A DNA stretch of 64,000 nucleotides from Yonghaparkia sp. Root332 (GTDB lineage: Bacteria > Actinomycetota > Actinomycetes > Actinomycetales > Microbacteriaceae), in the NCBI RefSeq assembly GCF_001425665.1, contig NZ_LMCX01000002.1, positions 434,001-498,000 on the forward strand, given 5' to 3'. The notes under the pieces were generated by a model. The model searched no databases and was not told where the DNA came from. It saw only the letters and a program-made list of their open reading frames with translations. A program made the position numbers and the translations under genes. Positions 17,743 through 26,022 of this stretch are shown here, one piece after another (position 1 is the first letter of the stretch; every line of letters starts with the position of its first letter).

Positions 17743-18618
17743 TCAGCGCAGCCGGCGCCGGAGGAACCCGTTCATCGCTGCGGAGAGCTCCGAGTCGATC
17801 GCGCGCTCGACGCCGTCGATCGATCGGATGGGCGCCGCGTGCCGCACGCTCGACACGAGCCACGCCGAGTCGGCGGCGGCGAGATCCGCGGCCGTGAGGG
17901 TCGCCACGCGTCCCTCCAGCCCCCACTCCGGAGCCGCCGCGAACAGGTCGACCTGCGTCGTGCCCGGAAGGATTCCGAGGGCGGCGGGCGGCGTCAGCAG
18001 CTCCGTCCCGCGGCGCACGACGAGCGTCGACGTCGGCCCCTCGAGCAGCAGCCCGTCGCTCGAGACGAACAGCGCGTCGTCCGCCCCGCGCCGCGCAGCC
18101 TCGCGCGCCGCCGCGCGATTGACGGCGTAGGAGAGCGTCTTCGCCCCCGCGAGCAGCCAGGGGGATGTCGCGGAGACGTCGCTGCGGAGCCCCCGATCCA
18201 GCAGCACGACGTCGATCCCGTCCGTGCGCTCGCGCCGGAAGTCGGCCGAGACCGTCCCGTACGCCCAGCCGGTCGGCGTCGGCTGACCCTCGACGCCGCG
18301 CGTGAGCACGATCTTCACCCAGGCCTCGTCGTGATCGGCCAGCAGCTCCGCGAGGGCGCGCACAGCATCCCCCCAAAGAGCGGGGTCGGGCTCGGGCAGG
18401 TCGAGCATGCGCGCCGACCGCGCGAAGCGCTCCAGGTGGGCGGCGAGGGCCTGCGGGTGCCCGCTGCCGATGCTGATCGTCTCGAAGACGCCGTCGCCGC
18501 GCGTCGCGGCGACGTCGGTCACGCGAACCTGCGGGAGGTCGGGGTGGGCCGTGACCCAGCCGGTGGCGTGCCCCTCGACGTCGTGCTCGACGAGGATCAG
18601 GTGCTCGTGCGTCGCCAT
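17743..18618 (-). CDS. pabC: aminodeoxychorismate lyase (PLP fold type IV)
   Basis: A 291-residue class IV PLP enzyme. PabC converts 4-amino-4-deoxychorismate to p-aminobenzoate and pyruvate for folate synthesis. RGDGVFETISIGSGHP near residue 40 is the conserved substrate-side motif. The PLP lysine is in LLAGAKTLSYAVNRAAARE (near 158), and DDALFVSSDGLLLEGPTSTL and GILPGTT are the phosphate-binding segments. A branched-chain or D-amino acid aminotransferase cannot be fully excluded on motifs alone. Its start lies 1 bp after the stop of the upstream Pr6Pr-type gene, so the two are one transcription unit. Confidence 0.85.
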   Translation of the reverse strand: MATHEHLILVEHDVEGHATGWVTAHPDLPQVRVTDVAATRGDGVFETISIGSGHPQALAAHLERFARSARMLDLPEPDPALWGDAVRALAELLADHDEAWVKIVLTRGVEGQPTPTGWAYGTVSADFRRERTDGIDVVLLDRGLRSDVSATSPWLLAGAKTLSYAVNRAAAREAARRGADDALFVSSDGLLLEGPTSTLVVRRGTELLTPPAALGILPGTTQVDLFAAAPEWGLEGRVATLTAADLAAADSAWLVSSVRHAAPIRSIDGVERAIDSELSAAMNGFLRRRLR

Positions 18619-18619
18619 G

Positions 18620-19333
18620 TCAGCGCCGCGCCACGCGGTGGTGGACGCGCGTGATGACCACGGCGAGGGCGGCGAGGGCGATGATCAGCACCGCGATGCC
18701 GACGACGTACTGCACGACGCCCGGCACGCCGGCGGGGCCGAACGGCTCGAGGAAGGGGTACGGGTACCAGCCCGTGATCGCACCGCGCACCATCGTGACT
18801 CCCACCCAGATGAGCGGGAAGCTCACCGCGAGCCCCATGGTGCTCCACCGCAGCCGGGGGCGCGTGGGGTTGAGCAGCCAGTCGAGGGCGATGTAGATCG
18901 GGATCCACACGTGCAGGTTCTCGTTCGGCCACGGCGGCGCGATGTAGCCGTCGTCGTTCGGGATGCCGCGCAGCAGCAGGTTGTACACGACGCCCGTGAC
19001 GACCGCGTACGCGAACACGCTCGCGCGGGTGGCCGCGTACAGCGGAGTGTCGATCGGCGTGCGGAAGGCGAGAACTCCGCCGACGCTGAGCACGACGATG
19101 TTGATGAGCGCCGTCTGGATCGTGAAGTACGCGAAGTACTCGGTCGGCTCGAATCGCCCCGCGGCGACCTGGTCGCTCACCTGCCAGACGATGCTCGCGA
19201 GGACGCTCACCCCGGCGACGAGGCTCAGGACGCCCGCGATGCGGCGCAGGCGCAGGATCACCGCGCTCGGGGTCGGCTCGGCGGCGCCGGGGCGCGGGTC
19301 GGCGGAGGGCGCGGGGGAAGACGTCGTCGTCAC
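18620..19333 (-). CDS. Pr6Pr-family membrane protein
   Basis: A 237-residue protein with about six membrane helices, starting with a short Ser/Pro-rich cytosolic segment. The motifs YFAYFTIQTALINIVVLSVG and VWIPIYIALDWLLNP, together with GWYPYPFLEP, are typical of the actinobacterial Pr6Pr (FAR-17a/AIG1-like) membrane proteins. The molecular function is unknown; eukaryotic relatives of this fold are fatty-acid ester hydrolases, which is a weak clue only. It starts with GTG at 19333, 6 nt from a TAGCGT hexamer, and is followed by pabC after 1 bp. Confidence 0.8.
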   Translation of the reverse strand: MTTTSSPAPSADPRPGAAEPTPSAVILRLRRIAGVLSLVAGVSVLASIVWQVSDQVAAGRFEPTEYFAYFTIQTALINIVVLSVGGVLAFRTPIDTPLYAATRASVFAYAVVTGVVYNLLLRGIPNDDGYIAPPWPNENLHVWIPIYIALDWLLNPTRPRLRWSTMGLAVSFPLIWVGVTMVRGAITGWYPYPFLEPFGPAGVPGVVQYVVGIAVLIIALAALAVVITRVHHRVARR

Positions 19334-19339
19334 GCCGAC

Positions 19340-19345
19340 ACGCTA
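19340..19345 (-). promoter_or_regulatory. -10 element of a leaderless promoter (Pr6Pr-pabC)
   Basis: TAGCGT on the minus strand, 6 nt before the GTG at 19333; it should drive the Pr6Pr-pabC pair. Confidence 0.6.
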
Positions 19346-19364
19346 TCAACCCGCGCGGCCCGCC

Positions 19365-19370
19365 TAGGCT
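19365..19370 (+). promoter_or_regulatory. -10 element of a leaderless promoter (Nudix gene)
   Basis: TAGGCT lies 6 nt before the GTG at 19377, and no ribosome-binding site is present. The opposite-facing Pr6Pr promoter is 20 bp away. Confidence 0.6.
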
Positions 19371-19376
19371 GGCGCC

Positions 19377-19877
19377 GTGCCGATGTTCGAGGTCGCCGCC
19401 GTCTACCTGACGCGCGAGCTCGCGACCCCCGACGGCCCGCGCACCGAGGTGCTGCTCGGCCGCAAGCGCACGGGCCTCGGCATCGACCGGCTCGTCGCCC
19501 CCGGCGGCAAGCTCGAGCCGGGCGAGACCGCGGCGGATGCCGCCATCCGCGAGGTGCGCGAGGAGGTCGGCATCGAGGTGGCGGCCCGCGATCTCGTGCC
19601 GATCGCCGAGATCGCGTACCCGTTCCTCGACCGGCCGCACCTCTCGCAGCTCCACCGCGTGTTCACCGCGAGCGTCTTCTCGGGCGACGCGACGACGAGC
19701 GCCGAGCTCGAGCCGGCGTGGTTCCCGGTGTCGGGCATCCCGTTCGATCGCATGTGGGCCGATGCGGGCCGGTGGGTCCCGCGGGCGCTCGCGGGGGAGT
19801 ATGTCGCCGCAACGCTGACGTTCAGCGAGGGCGACGTGATGGTCGCGGAGGACTGGACCGGCGCTCGCCGCACCTGA
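19377..19877 (+). CDS. Nudix hydrolase (MutT/MTH1-like)
   Basis: A 166-residue Nudix protein. The Nudix box is [20 protein letters not shown] followed by EVGI, giving the G-x5-E-x7-R-E-U-x-E-E-x-G-U pattern with all metal-binding Glu. The preceding [13 protein letters not shown] resembles the oxidised-purine-nucleotide hydrolases of the MTH1 type, so 8-oxo-dGTP diphosphatase is the best guess; that substrate is inference. GTG at 19377 is chosen because the TAGGCT hexamer sits 6 nt upstream. Confidence 0.9.
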   Translation: MPMFEVAAVYLTRELATPDGPRTEVLLGRKRTGLGIDRLVAPGGKLEPGETAADAAIREVREEVGIEVAARDLVPIAEIAYPFLDRPHLSQLHRVFTASVFSGDATTSAELEPAWFPVSGIPFDRMWADAGRWVPRALAGEYVAATLTFSEGDVMVAEDWTGARRT

Positions 19878-19900
19878 ACGTCGGCTCCAGGTGCGCTGGG

Positions 19901-19906
19901 TAGCGT
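19901..19906 (+). promoter_or_regulatory. -10 element of a leaderless promoter (aldo/keto reductase)
   Basis: TAGCGT lies 7 nt before the ATG at 19914, with no ribosome-binding site. Confidence 0.6.
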
Positions 19907-19913
19907 CGACAGC

Positions 19914-20840
19914 ATGACTGCACACGACTTCGGGCCGCTCGTCCTCGGCGGCAACACCTTCGGCTGGACCAGCTCGCGCGAGGAGAGCTTCGCGGTGCTC
20001 GACGCCTTCGTCGCCGCCGGCGGCCGCGCGATCGACACCGCGGACGTCTACTCCTCCTGGGCGCCGGGCAACTCCGGCGGCGAGTCGGAGACCGTGCTCG
20101 GCGAGTGGCTCGCCCGCCGCGGGCGCCGCGACGACGTCGAGATCCACACGAAGGTCTTCGCGCTCGAGGCCCGCCCGGGGCTCTCGGCGGCGAACATCCG
20201 CGCCGCCGTCGACGACTCGCTGCGCCGCCTGCAGACCGACCACCTCGACCTCTACTACGCGCACCGCGACGACGACTCGGTGCCGCAGGAGGAGTACGTC
20301 GCCGCGTTCGGCGAGCTCGTGACGGCCGGCAAGATCCGCGCGGTCGGCGCCTCGAACTTCACCGCCGATCGCCTCCGCGGCGCCGTCGCGATCGCCGCCG
20401 AGCTCGGCGTGACGGGCTTCACGGTCGCGCAGGACGGCTACAGCCTCGTCCGCCGCGACTACGAGACGACCCTGCGCGGCACGGTCGCCGAGCTCGGCCT
20501 CGTCGAGCTGCCCTACGGCGCGCTGCAGGGCGGGTTCCTCACGGGCAAGTACCGCCCGGGCGTCGAGGTCGACTCGGCGCGCGCCGGCAACGCCACGAAG
20601 CTGCTCGACGACCCGCGCAACCTCGCGCTGCTCGACGCCCTCGATCGGGTGGCGGATGCCCGTGGCGTCTCGGTCGCGGCCGTCGCGCTGGCATGGCTCC
20701 GCCAGCAGCCCACCATCGGCGCACCCATCGCGTCGGCGCGCACGGTCGAGCAGCTGCCGCGCCTGCTGCAGTCGTTCGCCCTGGAGCTCACGGCCGACGA
20801 GCTCGCGGCGGTCGGCGCGCCGACCGCGCCCTCGGCCTAG
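19914..20840 (+). CDS. aldo/keto reductase
   Basis: A 308-residue TIM-barrel NADPH-dependent oxidoreductase. GRAIDTADVYSSWAPGN carries the catalytic Asp and Tyr, EIHTKVF the catalytic Lys, and YYAHRDD the His. IRAVGASNFTADRLRGA is the conserved strand 5 segment, and GAPIASARTVEQL near the C-terminus is the cofactor 2'-phosphate-binding region. This layout matches the AKR branch containing YhdN- and Tas-like proteins. The physiological substrate is unknown. Transcription is probably leaderless from TAGCGT. The convergent oligopeptidase gene ends 30 bp downstream. Confidence 0.92.
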   Translation: MTAHDFGPLVLGGNTFGWTSSREESFAVLDAFVAAGGRAIDTADVYSSWAPGNSGGESETVLGEWLARRGRRDDVEIHTKVFALEARPGLSAANIRAAVDDSLRRLQTDHLDLYYAHRDDDSVPQEEYVAAFGELVTAGKIRAVGASNFTADRLRGAVAIAAELGVTGFTVAQDGYSLVRRDYETTLRGTVAELGLVELPYGALQGGFLTGKYRPGVEVDSARAGNATKLLDDPRNLALLDALDRVADARGVSVAAVALAWLRQQPTIGAPIASARTVEQLPRLLQSFALELTADELAAVGAPTAPSA

Positions 20841-20870
20841 CGAGCGCCGCGATCGCGGGCCGGCCCCGCC

Positions 20871-23153
20871 CTACGGGGCGGTGTCGGCTCGCCCGAGCAC
20901 GTCGAGCATCCACGCCAGCTCGATCGCGCGCTGGTTCCAGGCCGAGTACCGGCCCGAGACCCCGCCGTGGCCGGCCTCCATCTCGCAGCGCAGCAGCACG
21001 TCGGCGCCGACCTCGCGCAGCCGCGCGACCCACTTCGCGGGCTCGACGTAGAGCACGCGCGTGTCGTTGAGGCTCGTCACGGCGAGGATGCGCGGGTAGG
21101 GCTGCTCGGTCACGTTCTCGTACGGCGCGTAGGCCTTCATGTACGCGTAGACGTCGGGGTCGTGGAGCGGGTCGCCCCACTCGTCCCACTCGATGACCGT
21201 GAGCGGCAGCTCGGGCATGAGGATCGAGGTGAGCGGATCGACGAAGGGCACGTCGGCGAGGATGCCCGCGAAGAGCTCCGGCGCGATGTTCGCGACGGCG
21301 CCCATGAGCAGCCCTCCCGCGCTGCCGCCCTCGGCGACGATCCGGTCAGGGGCGGTGACCCCGGCGTCGATGAGGTGCCGGGCGCTCGCGACGAAATCGG
21401 TGAAGGTGTTGGTCTTGGTGAGCGTCTTGCCGTTCTCGTACCAGGCGCGGCCCATCTCGCCGCCGCCGCGAACGTGCGCGATCGCGAAGACGACGCCGCG
21501 GTCGAGCAGCGACAGGCGCGGGATCGAGAAGCCCGGGTCCATGCTCGCCTCGTACGAGCCGTACCCGTAGAGGAGGGTCGGGCTCGGCTCGGCGGCGCCC
21601 TCGCGCGCACCCGCGGAGTCCGCGCCGTCCGCGCCGTCGGCCCCGTCTGCGCCGTCGAGCGCCGGCACGAGCCCGCGCTTCCAGACGAGCGAGATCGGGA
21701 TGCGCGTGCCGTCGTCGGCCACCGCCCAGTCGCGCCGCTCGGCGTAGTCGGCCGGGTCGTACCCGCCGAGGACGGGCTGGCGCTTGAGGATGATCCACTC
21801 GCCGGTCGCGACGACGTGGTTCGCGACGGTCGCCGGCTCGATGAAGCTCGTGTACCCGACGCGGAGCATCGGCTGCCCCCACTCGGGGTTGCCGCTCGCG
21901 CCGATCGAGATGAGCCCGTCGCCGACCTCGAGGTCGACGAAATCGAGGTCCTGTTCGCGGATGCCCGGCGCGAGCCGCGCGACGCCCGTGCGCGGCAGGC
22001 CGTCGCGGCGCGAGTCGAGCACGAGGAAGCCTGCGAAGGCGTCGACGCCCTCGACCCGCCGGCCCGGCAGGTGCGGCACGAGCGTCACGACCGGGGCGAG
22101 CGCAGCATCCGCCGCCTCGGTGCCCGTTGACCCGGTGTCCGTCGACCCGGTGCCCGCCTCGATCGGGACGGAGTCGACCTGGAAGTCGGGCGCGCCGTCG
22201 TTGTGGGTGATGAGCCAGCGGTCGCGGCCGTCGATGATCGCGTGCTCGACGTCGTACTCGACGCCGTCGACGCGCGGGCGGATGACCGCGAACTCGCCCT
22301 CGGGCGTCGACGCGTCGAGGTAGCGCACCTCGCTCGTGATCGAGCTCGAGGCCTCGATGAGCAGGAAGCGCTGCGAGCGCGTGAGCCCCGCGCCGACCCA
22401 GTACGACTCGTCGGGCTCGTGGAAGACGCGCACGTCGCCGCCCGCCTCACCGCCGATCGTGCCGACGGCGTGCCGCCAGACGGTGTCGGGGCGCCACGAG
22501 TCGTCGACCGTGCAGTAGAGGACGAAGCGGCCGTCGGGGGAGAAGAACGCGCCGGCCGCGGTCTCGGCGATCTCATCCGGCAGGTTCTCGCCGGTGGTGA
22601 GGTCGCGGATCCGCAGCGTGTACCGCTCGTCGCCCTCGGTGTCGACCGCGTAGAGCATGAAGCGGCCGTCGAGCGTGATGTCGAGCGAGCCGAGGCTCAA
22701 GAACTCGTGGCCCTCGGCCTCGGCGTTCGCGTCGAGGATGACCTGCTCGCCCTCGCGCGGCTGGGATGGGTCGTCGAGCGGCGGCGGGGGAGTCCACGCG
22801 GCCGGATCCTGCGGGTTCGCGGGGTCGATCGGCGCGGCGGGCACGCGGCACTGGATGGCGTACTGCAGCCCCTCGACCGTGCGGCCGTAGTACCACCAGT
22901 CGCCCTCCCGCACGGGGATGCCCATGTCGGTCTCTCGAACGCGGCCCTTGATCTCGGCGACGATGCGCTCGCGCAGCGGCTCGAGGTGCGCCATGCGGGC
23001 GTCGCTGTAGGCGTTCTCGGCGCGCAGGTGGTCGAGCACCGCGGGGCTCTCCTTGTCGCGCAGCCACTCGTAGTGGTCGACGACGACGTCGCCGTGGTGC
23101 TCGCGGCGGTGGGGGATGCGCTCGGCGATCGGGGCCGTGGAGGTCTCGCTCAT
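20871..23153 (-). CDS. S9 family oligopeptidase (oligopeptidase B-like)
   Basis: A 760-residue prolyl-oligopeptidase-family serine peptidase that cleaves short peptides in the cytosol; no signal peptide is present. The N-terminal half is a beta-propeller (for example SLGSLDITLDGRFMLYAVDT). The catalytic domain has EGGSAGGLLMGAVANIAPE with the nucleophile S611, TSLNDTRVLYVEPAKW with the Asp, and CEMEAGHGGVSGRY with the His. HYEWLRDKESPAVLDHL at the N-terminus and the 760-residue length fit PtrB. A low-complexity Asp-Gly-Ala repeat (about 20 residues) lies before EPSPTLLYGYGSYEAS, and a Ser/Thr/Gly repeat lies in the propeller. The start ATG at 23153 is set by a TACGCT hexamer 6 nt upstream. 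Confidence 0.9.
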   Translation of the reverse strand: MSETSTAPIAERIPHRREHHGDVVVDHYEWLRDKESPAVLDHLRAENAYSDARMAHLEPLRERIVAEIKGRVRETDMGIPVREGDWWYYGRTVEGLQYAIQCRVPAAPIDPANPQDPAAWTPPPPLDDPSQPREGEQVILDANAEAEGHEFLSLGSLDITLDGRFMLYAVDTEGDERYTLRIRDLTTGENLPDEIAETAAGAFFSPDGRFVLYCTVDDSWRPDTVWRHAVGTIGGEAGGDVRVFHEPDESYWVGAGLTRSQRFLLIEASSSITSEVRYLDASTPEGEFAVIRPRVDGVEYDVEHAIIDGRDRWLITHNDGAPDFQVDSVPIEAGTGSTDTGSTGTEAADAALAPVVTLVPHLPGRRVEGVDAFAGFLVLDSRRDGLPRTGVARLAPGIREQDLDFVDLEVGDGLISIGASGNPEWGQPMLRVGYTSFIEPATVANHVVATGEWIILKRQPVLGGYDPADYAERRDWAVADDGTRIPISLVWKRGLVPALDGADGADGADGADSAGAREGAAEPSPTLLYGYGSYEASMDPGFSIPRLSLLDRGVVFAIAHVRGGGEMGRAWYENGKTLTKTNTFTDFVASARHLIDAGVTAPDRIVAEGGSAGGLLMGAVANIAPELFAGILADVPFVDPLTSILMPELPLTVIEWDEWGDPLHDPDVYAYMKAYAPYENVTEQPYPRILAVTSLNDTRVLYVEPAKWVARLREVGADVLLRCEMEAGHGGVSGRYSAWNQRAIELAWMLDVLGRADTAP

Positions 23154-23159
23154 CCGACC

Positions 23160-23165
23160 AGCGTA
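23160..23165 (-). promoter_or_regulatory. -10 element of a leaderless promoter (oligopeptidase)
   Basis: TACGCT on the minus strand, 6 nt before the ATG at 23153. Confidence 0.6.
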
Positions 23166-23240
23166 GGCGGGCGGTGAGAGAACTCTCATCTACGCCCCGA
23201 TCCGCGCGCTCACGCCGATCGCGGGGCCGCCGGCTGGGAA

Positions 23241-23286
23241 TTGACCCCCGAAGGGGGGTGCGGATGCTGGGCTCATGCTCTAACGT
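23241..23286 (+). promoter_or_regulatory. candidate control region of the glucan operon
   Basis: The 278-bp gap between the divergent oligopeptidase promoter and the GT2 start contains ACCCCC (23244-23249) and GGGGGGT (23253-23259), a short GC palindrome, followed by TAACGT (23281-23286), a possible -10. Similar GGGGGTG elements occur near 32235, 36545 and 38144. If TAACGT is the -10, the leader is about 150 nt. Confidence 0.35.
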
Positions 23287-23443
23287 GGCCTGCTTCACGA
23301 CCACCCGTCACCGCCTCAGCGATCCGCCGGCGGTGGAACGGGGGGAGTCGTCACCGTCGCCGCCTCCTCATACCGAGGCTCAGCATCCGCGCGCTCTTCG
23401 CGAAGGACGCCCCCGAGCCGCGACCGAGAGAACAGGACTCTGC

Positions 23444-25282
23444 GTGACGAGCATGCGCATGAACACCCGGAGACAGCGGGAAGCAGCCCTCACCACCGAG
23501 GCGACCGACCGCCGATCGAGCCGCGCGCCGGCCTCGACCCTGCCGACGCGCGCGTCCGTGCGCTCCGACATGCTGTTCGCGGGGGAGCGCCGTCCGCCCG
23601 AGGCGCCGCTGCCGCGCGCGGTGGAGAACCAGTCGGTCACCTCGCCGACCCTGCTGCTGTTCGTCGTCATCGCCCTGCTGGGCGTGCTCGCGTACACGTT
23701 CTTCCTCTTCAACCCCGAGAACCGCGGCGACTGGCTGCCGTACACACTCGTCGTGATCGCCGAGGTCGTCCTCGTCGGCACCGCGCTGCTGTCGATGTGG
23801 ACGATCCTCTCCGGCTCGAAGGACCCGCGCGACTTCCTCTTCCACCACGCGCAGGAGCGCCTGTTCGACACCGCGGCGATCCGCGAGAACGCGCTCGACG
23901 ACGACCCGACCCGCTGGCCGCTGCTCATCGACGAGAAGCCCGTGTCGGTCGATGTCTTCATCACCGTCTACGGCGAGCCGCTCGAGACGATCGAGCGCAC
24001 CGCGCGCGCGGCCGTCGCGATGCGCGGCGCGCACACGACGTGGATCCTCGACGATGGCCGCAGCGACGAGGTGCGCGACATGGCCGCCGAGGTCGGCGCC
24101 CGCTACGTGCGCCGCCTGAGCAGCAATGGCGCGAAGGCCGGCAACGTCAACCACGCGCTGAGCATCAGCAACGGCGACTTCTACGTCATCCTCGACGCCG
24201 ACTTCGTCCCGCAGCCCGACTTCCTGTACGAGACCGTGCCGTTCTTCGTCGACCCCGTGGTCGCCTTCGTGCAGACCCCGCAGGCGTACGGCAACCTGCA
24301 CACGCTCATCTCGCGCGGCGCCGCCTACATGCAGCAGATCTTCTACCGCTTCGTCCAGCCGGGCCGCAACAGCTTCAACGCGGCCTTCAGCGTCGGCACG
24401 AACGTCATCTTCCGCCGCACGGCGATCGACGACATCGGCGGCATGCACACCGACTCGAAGTCGGAGGACGTGTGGACCTCGTACGAGCTTCACCAGGCCG
24501 GCTGGCGCTCGGTGTACATCCCCGTCACGCTCGCGATCGGCGACGCCCCCGAGACGATCGAGGACTACTCCAAGCAGCAGCTGCGCTGGGCGACTGGCGG
24601 CTTCGAGATCCTCCTCAAGGCCAACCCGCTGAACCCGCGCCGCCGGCTCACGCCCGACCAGCGCGTGCAGTACTTCGTGACGGCCACGCACTACCTCGTG
24701 GGAATCGTCCCGTTCCTGCTGCTGCTCGTGCCGCCGCTCGAGATCTTCTTCGACCTGCGCCCGGTGAACCTCACGGTCACGTGGGTGACCTGGCTGCTGT
24801 TCTACCTGGGCTTCTACGGCCTGCAGATCATGCTCGCCTTCACGACCATGGGGTCCTTCCGCTGGGAGACCCTGATGCTCGCGAGCGTGTCCTTCCCGAT
24901 CTACCTCCGGGCGCTCGGCAACGTGATCCTCGGCCGCGACCAGGCCTGGCACGTCACGGGCGGCAAGAGGGACAGGTCGAGCCCGTTCAACGTGATGATC
25001 CCGCAGACGCTGTTCTTCTGGTTCCTGCTGCTGACCTCGATCGTCGCCATCTACAAGGACGTCACGAACGGCGCGCTCACGCTCGCCACCGCGTGGAACG
25101 TCACCAACACACTCATCATGGGCGCGTTCATCCTGACCGCCTCGGCGGAGTCGCGGCAGATCGCCCGCGAGCGCCGACAGCGCAAGGCCCGTGAGCGCGC
25201 GATCCGCCGCTCCGACCGCCAGCACGCCCTCGAGGGGCGCCGACGCGCCCGTCGCTCCGACCGAAAGGCAGTCTCCGCATGA
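23444..25282 (+). CDS. processive family 2 glycosyltransferase (beta-glucan synthase-like)
   Basis: A 612-residue inner-membrane polymerase related to cellulose and curdlan synthases. Two helices (LLLFVVIALLGVLAYTFFLF; LVVIAEVVLVGTALLS) precede the GT-A domain: DDGRSD (D203), DADF (D251), SKSED (D342) and QQLRW (378-382) give the complete D, D, D, QxxRW processive signature. Four or more helices follow from about 405. There is no PilZ domain after the transmembrane region, so direct c-di-GMP control as in BcsA is unlikely. The tail is very basic. GTG at 23444 has AGGA 6 nt upstream. It overlaps the HlyD-like gene by 4 bp. The downstream GH81 suggests a beta-1,3-glucan product. Confidence 0.88.
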   Translation: MTSMRMNTRRQREAALTTEATDRRSSRAPASTLPTRASVRSDMLFAGERRPPEAPLPRAVENQSVTSPTLLLFVVIALLGVLAYTFFLFNPENRGDWLPYTLVVIAEVVLVGTALLSMWTILSGSKDPRDFLFHHAQERLFDTAAIRENALDDDPTRWPLLIDEKPVSVDVFITVYGEPLETIERTARAAVAMRGAHTTWILDDGRSDEVRDMAAEVGARYVRRLSSNGAKAGNVNHALSISNGDFYVILDADFVPQPDFLYETVPFFVDPVVAFVQTPQAYGNLHTLISRGAAYMQQIFYRFVQPGRNSFNAAFSVGTNVIFRRTAIDDIGGMHTDSKSEDVWTSYELHQAGWRSVYIPVTLAIGDAPETIEDYSKQQLRWATGGFEILLKANPLNPRRRLTPDQRVQYFVTATHYLVGIVPFLLLLVPPLEIFFDLRPVNLTVTWVTWLLFYLGFYGLQIMLAFTTMGSFRWETLMLASVSFPIYLRALGNVILGRDQAWHVTGGKRDRSSPFNVMIPQTLFFWFLLLTSIVAIYKDVTNGALTLATAWNVTNTLIMGAFILTASAESRQIARERRQRKARERAIRRSDRQHALEGRRRARRSDRKAVSA

Positions 25283-26022
25283 CCTGGGCCACCCGATTCA
25301 AGATGTTCTTCGGCGTCATCGCCGTCTTCCTGCTCGTCCTCGCGCTCACCGTCGCGCTCTCGCACCGCAAGGGCGAGACCGACGCGAGCTCGGCCTCGAT
25401 GGACGCCATCGAGTACCCCGTCGGCACCGACTACTCCGGCACCGTGATCGAGCAGTTCGTGGTGCAGGGCGACGCCGTCGCAGCGGGCGACCCGATCGCG
25501 CGCATCCAGTCCACGCAGCTGCTGCAGGACATCGATGACGAGATCTCGGTGCCCGACAGCGAGGTCTTCCAGGTCAACGACGACGGCACCTACACGGTGC
25601 TCTCGAGCGTCAACGGCCTCGTCCAGGACGTCGCGGTGCAGCAGGGCGGGTACGCGGCCGGTGGCTCGACCCTCGCGACGATCGCGGCGCTGGACTCGCT
25701 GTTCGTCTCGGCCGAGTTCATCCTCGACCCGAAGGACTTCGAGCGCATCGAGCAGGGCGCCCGCGTCGAGGTGACCCTGCCCAACGACCAGATCCTCGCC
25801 GGAACCGTGGAGTCGATCGAGGTCGCGACGGTCGAGGACAAGGCCGTCGCCACCGCGACCGTCGACATCGACGAGTCGCAGTTCGCCGAGCAGGGCGGCC
25901 TGATGACGCCGGGCACGCCGGTCGAGGCGACGATGCAGCTGCGCAACGACGACCTGCTCGCGACCTCGGTCGCCGAGCTGCGCACCCTCATCTCCGACGT
26001 GCGAGAGGCGCTGTTCGCGTGA
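25279..26022 (+). CDS. HlyD-like membrane-anchored protein
   Basis: A 247-residue protein with one N-terminal membrane helix (FFGVIAVFLLVLALTVALS), followed by an extracytoplasmic domain. YSGTVIEQFVVQGDAVAAGDPIARIQS and VNGLVQDVAVQQGGYAAGGSTLATI are two halves of a biotinyl-lipoyl-like (barrel-sandwich) fold, and GARVEVTLPNDQILAGTVESI is the beta-barrel part of membrane-fusion proteins. In BcsA-type operons the second gene guides the polymer across the membrane; this protein sits in the same place and may do a similar job. It overlaps the GT2 gene (ATGA) and the GH81 gene (GTGA), so translation is coupled. Confidence 0.8.
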   Translation: MTWATRFKMFFGVIAVFLLVLALTVALSHRKGETDASSASMDAIEYPVGTDYSGTVIEQFVVQGDAVAAGDPIARIQSTQLLQDIDDEISVPDSEVFQVNDDGTYTVLSSVNGLVQDVAVQQGGYAAGGSTLATIAALDSLFVSAEFILDPKDFERIEQGARVEVTLPNDQILAGTVESIEVATVEDKAVATATVDIDESQFAEQGGLMTPGTPVEATMQLRNDDLLATSVAELRTLISDVREALFA